64,000 nucleotides of DNA from Bacillus sp. sid0103. GTDB lineage: Bacteria > Bacillota > Bacilli > Bacillales_B > DSM-18226. Below the pieces are notes generated by a model. That model was not told the DNA's origin. It was given only the letters and a program-made list of their open reading frames with translations, and ran no database searches. The position numbers were made by a program, and so were the translations under genes. Location: contig NZ_JAHUWN010000031.1 in NCBI RefSeq assembly GCF_019219025.1, positions 1 to 64,000 of the forward strand, in the 5' to 3' direction. Every line of letters starts with the position of its first letter. The stretch's first letter is position 1. Of the stretch, positions 60,770 to 64,000 are shown piece by piece.

Positions 60770-62572
60770 TTACTCAACGGTTACCGATTTCGCAAGGTTA
60801 CGTGGTTTATCCACGTCGCAATCACGGTGCAAGGCAGCGTAATAAGCAATTAATTGCATTGGTATGACAGAGATAAGTGGTGTTAATAATTCATGTACTT
60901 CTGGGATGACGAAGCTATCTTCATCCATATTTAAACCATTCATTGAAATGATACAAGTGTGTGCTCCACGGGCAGCAACCTCTTTCACATTTCCACGGAT
61001 GCTTAAGTTGACACTTTCTTGGGTAGCAAGAGCGATAACAGGTGTTCCCTCTTCGATTAAGGCAATCGTTCCATGCTTTAATTCTCCACCTGCAAAGCCC
61101 TCTGCTTGAATATAGGAAATTTCCTTCAGCTTCAAGGCACCTTCTAAGCCAACATAATAGTCAACACCGCGGCCAATGAAGAAAGCATTCCGTGTTACTG
61201 ATAAAAATTCTCTAGAAATATGCTCAATTAACTCTTTTGAGTCGCACAGTACTTCCATGGCATTTGCGATAATTCCTAGTTCATGAATAAGATCCAAATC
61301 AACTTGGATGTTTTGGCTCTTAGCTGTTACTTCAGCTAAAATAGCCAACACCGCTAGTTGCGCAGTATATGCCTTAGAAGAAGCAACGGCAATTTCAGGA
61401 CCTGCATGAAGTAAGAGTGTATAATCCGCTTCACGAGATAGTGTTGAACCAGGAACATTCGTAATGGTTAACGATGGGTAACCCATTTCTTTTACTTTAA
61501 CAAGCACTGCACGGCTGTCGGCTGTTTCACCACTTTGAGAAATGAAAATAAACAATGGCTTTTTCGTTAACAGCGGCATATTGTAAACAAATTCACTTGC
61601 AATATGAACTTCAACAGGAATTTTAGCCATGTTTTCAATGAACTGCTTCCCAACAAGTCCGGCATGATAAGAAGTTCCAGCCGCTACAATGTAGATCCGG
61701 TCTGATTCATTCACGGCTTTAATAATCTCCTCAGCAATGGTTAATTCACCCTGCGCATTTTGATACGTTTGAATAATCTTACGCATCACAAGCGGCTGCT
61801 CATCGATCTCTTTTAACATGTAATGAGGGTACGTACCCTTTTCAATGTCACTAGCATCAAGTTCCGCAGTGTATGGCTCACGGCTGATGATTTCACCGTT
61901 AAGATTTTGAATGGTCACGTCCTTTTTGGAAACAAGAACAATCTCTTTGTCCACTAATTCAAGATACTGATTCGTTACTTGAAGCATTGCCATCGCATCG
62001 CTGGCAACAACATTAAAGTCATTTCCGAGTCCAACTAGAAGTGGGCTTTTGTTTTTCGCAACATAAATAGTTTCATTGTCTTCTGCATCTAATAAGGCAA
62101 GTGCATATGACCCATGTAAAAGCGTTAGCGTTTTACGGAATGCTTCTAAAACGTCTAATCCCTCTTTGACAAATAACTCAACTAACTGAACAATAACTTC
62201 TGTATCTGTTTCGCTGGTGAACGTAACATCTGCTAAATATTCACGCTTTAAAAGGTCATAGTTCTCAATGACTCCGTTATGAACTAGTGTAAACCGGCCA
62301 GATGCACTTTGATGAGGATGTGAATTTACCTTGCTAGGCACACCATGTGTTGCCCAACGAGTATGACCAATTCCAATATTGGCATGTACATTTTCATCCA
62401 CAATTTGGCGTAAATCAGCAATACGTCCTTTTTCTTTAAAAACATGAACTCCGTGATCATTCATTACAGCTATTCCTGCTGAATCATAACCTCTATACTC
62501 AAGTTTTTCTAAACCTTTTAATAAAATTTCTTTCGTATCATTATTTCCGATATATCCTACGATTCCACACAT
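60770..62572 (-). CDS. glmS: Glutamine-fructose-6-phosphate aminotransferase
   Basis: Makes glucosamine-6-phosphate, the first step of UDP-GlcNAc synthesis. The 600-residue enzyme has an N-terminal glutamine amidotransferase domain with catalytic Cys2 (MCGIVGYIG), HTRWATHG and HNGVIENYD, and two SIS sugar-isomerase domains ([30 protein letters not shown]), ending KSVTVE. It is controlled by a glmS ribozyme in its leader. Its 3' end is the classic attTn7 recognition site, and Tn7-type remnants lie directly downstream. Confidence 0.98.
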   Translation of the reverse strand: MCGIVGYIGNNDTKEILLKGLEKLEYRGYDSAGIAVMNDHGVHVFKEKGRIADLRQIVDENVHANIGIGHTRWATHGVPSKVNSHPHQSASGRFTLVHNGVIENYDLLKREYLADVTFTSETDTEVIVQLVELFVKEGLDVLEAFRKTLTLLHGSYALALLDAEDNETIYVAKNKSPLLVGLGNDFNVVASDAMAMLQVTNQYLELVDKEIVLVSKKDVTIQNLNGEIISREPYTAELDASDIEKGTYPHYMLKEIDEQPLVMRKIIQTYQNAQGELTIAEEIIKAVNESDRIYIVAAGTSYHAGLVGKQFIENMAKIPVEVHIASEFVYNMPLLTKKPLFIFISQSGETADSRAVLVKVKEMGYPSLTITNVPGSTLSREADYTLLLHAGPEIAVASSKAYTAQLAVLAILAEVTAKSQNIQVDLDLIHELGIIANAMEVLCDSKELIEHISREFLSVTRNAFFIGRGVDYYVGLEGALKLKEISYIQAEGFAGGELKHGTIALIEEGTPVIALATQESVNLSIRGNVKEVAARGAHTCIISMNGLNMDEDSFVIPEVHELLTPLISVIPMQLIAYYAALHRDCDVDKPRNLAKSVTVE

Positions 62573-62679
62573 TTTCTGTTCCTCCCTGATATAGGGGACA
62601 AGAATGCTTTGGAGGCTGTTACTTGCCCCCTTATCTCTGTTTTATTAGGTATCTGTCTATACCTGTTGAAACATTACTG

Positions 62680-62838
62680 TTAGTATTCGCATTTTCTTCT
62701 CTTTGTGCACAAAGTTGCCTCTGTGTTTTAAAGAAGAAATTTTCGGTTGTGCGTCTCAACCGGGAGGTATCCGCCGAACATTCGATACTCCTCCTCCTCG
62801 TCAACTAACCCACCGCATTAGATTAGTCCAGGCGCTTT
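62680..62838 (-). ncRNA. glmS ribozyme
   Basis: The minus strand carries AAAGCGCCTGGACTAATC, GCGGTGGGTTAGTTGACGAG, GAGGAGTATCGAA, TTCGGCGGATACCTCCCGGTTG and more, the conserved order of the glmS self-cleaving riboswitch. Cleavage is expected before the G of GCGCC (about 62835). Glucosamine-6-phosphate acts as cofactor and triggers mRNA decay. It lies about 110 nt upstream of the glmS start. Confidence 0.95.
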
Positions 62839-62918
62839 TTTTTTAATAATATTTACTTACTACCCACCTTTCTTTAAAATTATGCAGTCAATTGCTTTGA
62901 AGAGAACAAAGCAAATTA

Positions 62919-62947
62919 ATACTACTATGATTACAGGATTCCGTCAA
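62919..62947 (-). promoter_or_regulatory. glmS promoter
   Basis: On the minus strand TTGACG (62942-62947), 17 bp, TAGTAT (62919-62924), about 80 bp before the ribozyme cleavage site. Confidence 0.6.
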
Positions 62948-62984
62948 CCAAAATTAGGAATTCCCATAATTCATACATAATAAA

Positions 62985-63022
62985 ATATGCATAAAGGAAG
63001 CATACCGTTCCCTTATGCATAT
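62985..63022 (-). terminator. glmM terminator
   Basis: ATATGCATAAGGGAA and TTCCTTTATGCATAT arms (one bulge) with an 8-nt loop, followed by TTTATTATG on the minus strand; 12 bp after the glmM stop. Confidence 0.7.
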
Positions 63023-63033
63023 ATAAATGGGTG

Positions 63034-64000
63034 TTATTCCTTTAATTCCATTTCTTCTTTGACCACTGCGACAATTCGATTAACGTAGGATTCACATAAT
63101 TCCTCTGTCGGTGCCTCTGCCATCACTCGGACAAGCGGTTCTGTTCCTGAGGGACGGACAAGGATTCTGCCGTTTCCAGACATTTCTGCTTCCACTTGCT
63201 CAATAACCTCTTTCACTTTGGCATTATCAGTTACATGATGCTTATCAGTGACTCTTACATTGACAAGTTTTTGCGGAAATTTCTTCATTTCACCAGCTAG
63301 TTCAGATAACGGCTTCCCTGTTACCTTCATAATATTGACTAATTGCAGCCCTGATAATAACCCATCACCAGTGGTGTTATAATCTAAGAAAATAATATGA
63401 CCTGATTGTTCTCCGCCAAGATTGAAACCATTTTTCTTCATTTCTTCCACCACATAGCGGTCACCTACAGCTGTTGCCACACTATGGATTCCATGAGCCT
63501 CAAGTGCTTTATAGAAGCCGAGATTACTCATAACTGTTGATACAACCGTTCCATGCTTTAAGCGGCCCTGTTCTTTCATATATTTACCACAGATGTACAT
63601 GATTTGGTCACCATCCACGATGGTACCATGTTCATCGATCGCGATTAAACGGTCTCCATCACCGTCAAATGAAAGACCCACATCCGCACCTTTTTCTTTT
63701 ACTAAGGCTGCTAATGCTTCAGGGTGTGTCGAACCAACACCAGCATTAATATTTAAACCATTAGGAGATGCTCCCATTGTAGAGAGGTCGGCATCCAAAT
63801 CAGCGAATAAATGGGCAGCTAATGACGATGTTGCTCCGTGCGCACAATCTAATGCAATATGGATTCCTGAAAACTCTTCATCGACCGAGTTTTTCAAGTA
63901 TTGCAGGTACTTTTGACCGCCTTCGAAATAATCCATTACCTGACCTAGGTCAGAGCCAACGGGACGCGGCAGTTGGTCATCTGGTAAATCGATAAGTTCC
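63034..64000 (-). CDS. glmM: Phosphoglucosamine mutase (partial, 5' end outside window)
   Basis: Converts glucosamine-6-P to glucosamine-1-P, the step after GlmS. The visible 322 C-terminal residues show [26 protein letters not shown], the metal-binding [35 protein letters not shown] and the phosphate-binding [15 protein letters not shown]. An internal ATG at 63936 is not the start: coding continues in frame to the window edge. The catalytic phospho-Ser lies outside. It is upstream of glmS on the same strand, as usual in Bacillus. Confidence 0.97.
   Translation of the reverse strand, partial: ELIDLPDDQLPRPVGSDLGQVMDYFEGGQKYLQYLKNSVDEEFSGIHIALDCAHGATSSLAAHLFADLDADLSTMGASPNGLNINAGVGSTHPEALAALVKEKGADVGLSFDGDGDRLIAIDEHGTIVDGDQIMYICGKYMKEQGRLKHGTVVSTVMSNLGFYKALEAHGIHSVATAVGDRYVVEEMKKNGFNLGGEQSGHIIFLDYNTTGDGLLSGLQLVNIMKVTGKPLSELAGEMKKFPQKLVNVRVTDKHHVTDNAKVKEVIEQVEAEMSGNGRILVRPSGTEPLVRVMAEAPTEELCESYVNRIVAVVKEEMELKE

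Overview
The window reads as chromosomal DNA of a spore-forming, low-GC Gram-positive bacterium of the Bacillaceae, close to Bacillus or Neobacillus. The reasons are conserved Bacillus gene order (tex / ndoA-ndoAI-alr-ydcC-acpS-ydcA and cshA-murF-ddl), an alpha/beta small acid-soluble spore protein, a KinB-like sporulation kinase, a T-box leader on argS, a glmS ribozyme, strong AGGAGG-type ribosome binding sites and frequent GTG/TTG starts. Species cannot be fixed from the sequence alone.

Layout. 1-118: edge of an IS element with the first codons of a transposase, followed by a 52-bp tandem repeat (129-322). 425-13514: a minus-strand housekeeping block (tex, ndoA/ndoAI toxin-antitoxin, alr, LolA-like lipoprotein, acpS, uvsE, cshA, murF, ddl) with a plus-strand rhomboid protease. 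The sigB/rsb operon that separates ndoA from tex in B. subtilis is absent. 13.7-25.5 kb: transport and housekeeping genes (Ni/Co-type permease, MgtE, DedA, KimA-like K+ importer, NupC, DinB, ArgS, SASP, TetR). 25.5-28.1 kb: three-gene ABC-2 exporter. 28.3-30.1 kb: a frameshifted NERD gene and a 14-unit, 52-bp tandem array. 30.3-38 kb: CcdC-like protein, KinB-like kinase, a complete Bce-type peptide-antibiotic sensing and detoxification module, and a methyltransferase. 38.1-43.6 kb: mannitol PTS (mtlA, mtlR, mtlF, mtlD). 44.3-47.6 kb: quinone/electrophile detoxification genes (DoxX/MhqP, MhqO, flavin reductase, and a second MhqO copy broken by an in-frame stop) behind MhqR-type operators. 47.6-52.5 kb: a CstR-controlled sulfide/persulfide cluster with three TusA-type domains, four rhodanese domains, DsrE, a persulfide-dioxygenase-type hydrolase and a TSUP exporter. 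52.9-59.3 kb: YitT protein and a 1594-residue secreted subtilase. 59.3-60.77 kb: degraded mobile DNA, including a TnsD fragment and TnsB-site-like end repeats immediately downstream of glmS. 60.77-64 kb: glmS with its ribozyme, and glmM cut by the window edge.

How it works together. The Bce module is arranged as sensor (RR-HK) and transporter (ATPase-permease) with a TTACA-N4-TGTAA box upstream of the transporter genes. The mtl genes form an uptake-to-fructose-6-P path with a cre box upstream of mtlA. The Cst cluster takes sulfide-derived persulfides through rhodanese/TusA/DsrE carriers to a non-haem-iron type dioxygenase and exports the resulting oxyanion. CstR operators recur before several genes of the cluster, not only at its head. 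glmM and glmS together make the cell-wall amino-sugar precursor, with ribozyme feedback on glmS.

The most unusual items are the Tn7-type remnant at the glmS attachment region, the two 52-bp tandem arrays that appear to share a framework, the multi-operator CstR cluster, and a promoter-embedded 9-4-9 palindrome before the ndoAI-ndoA toxin-antitoxin pair.
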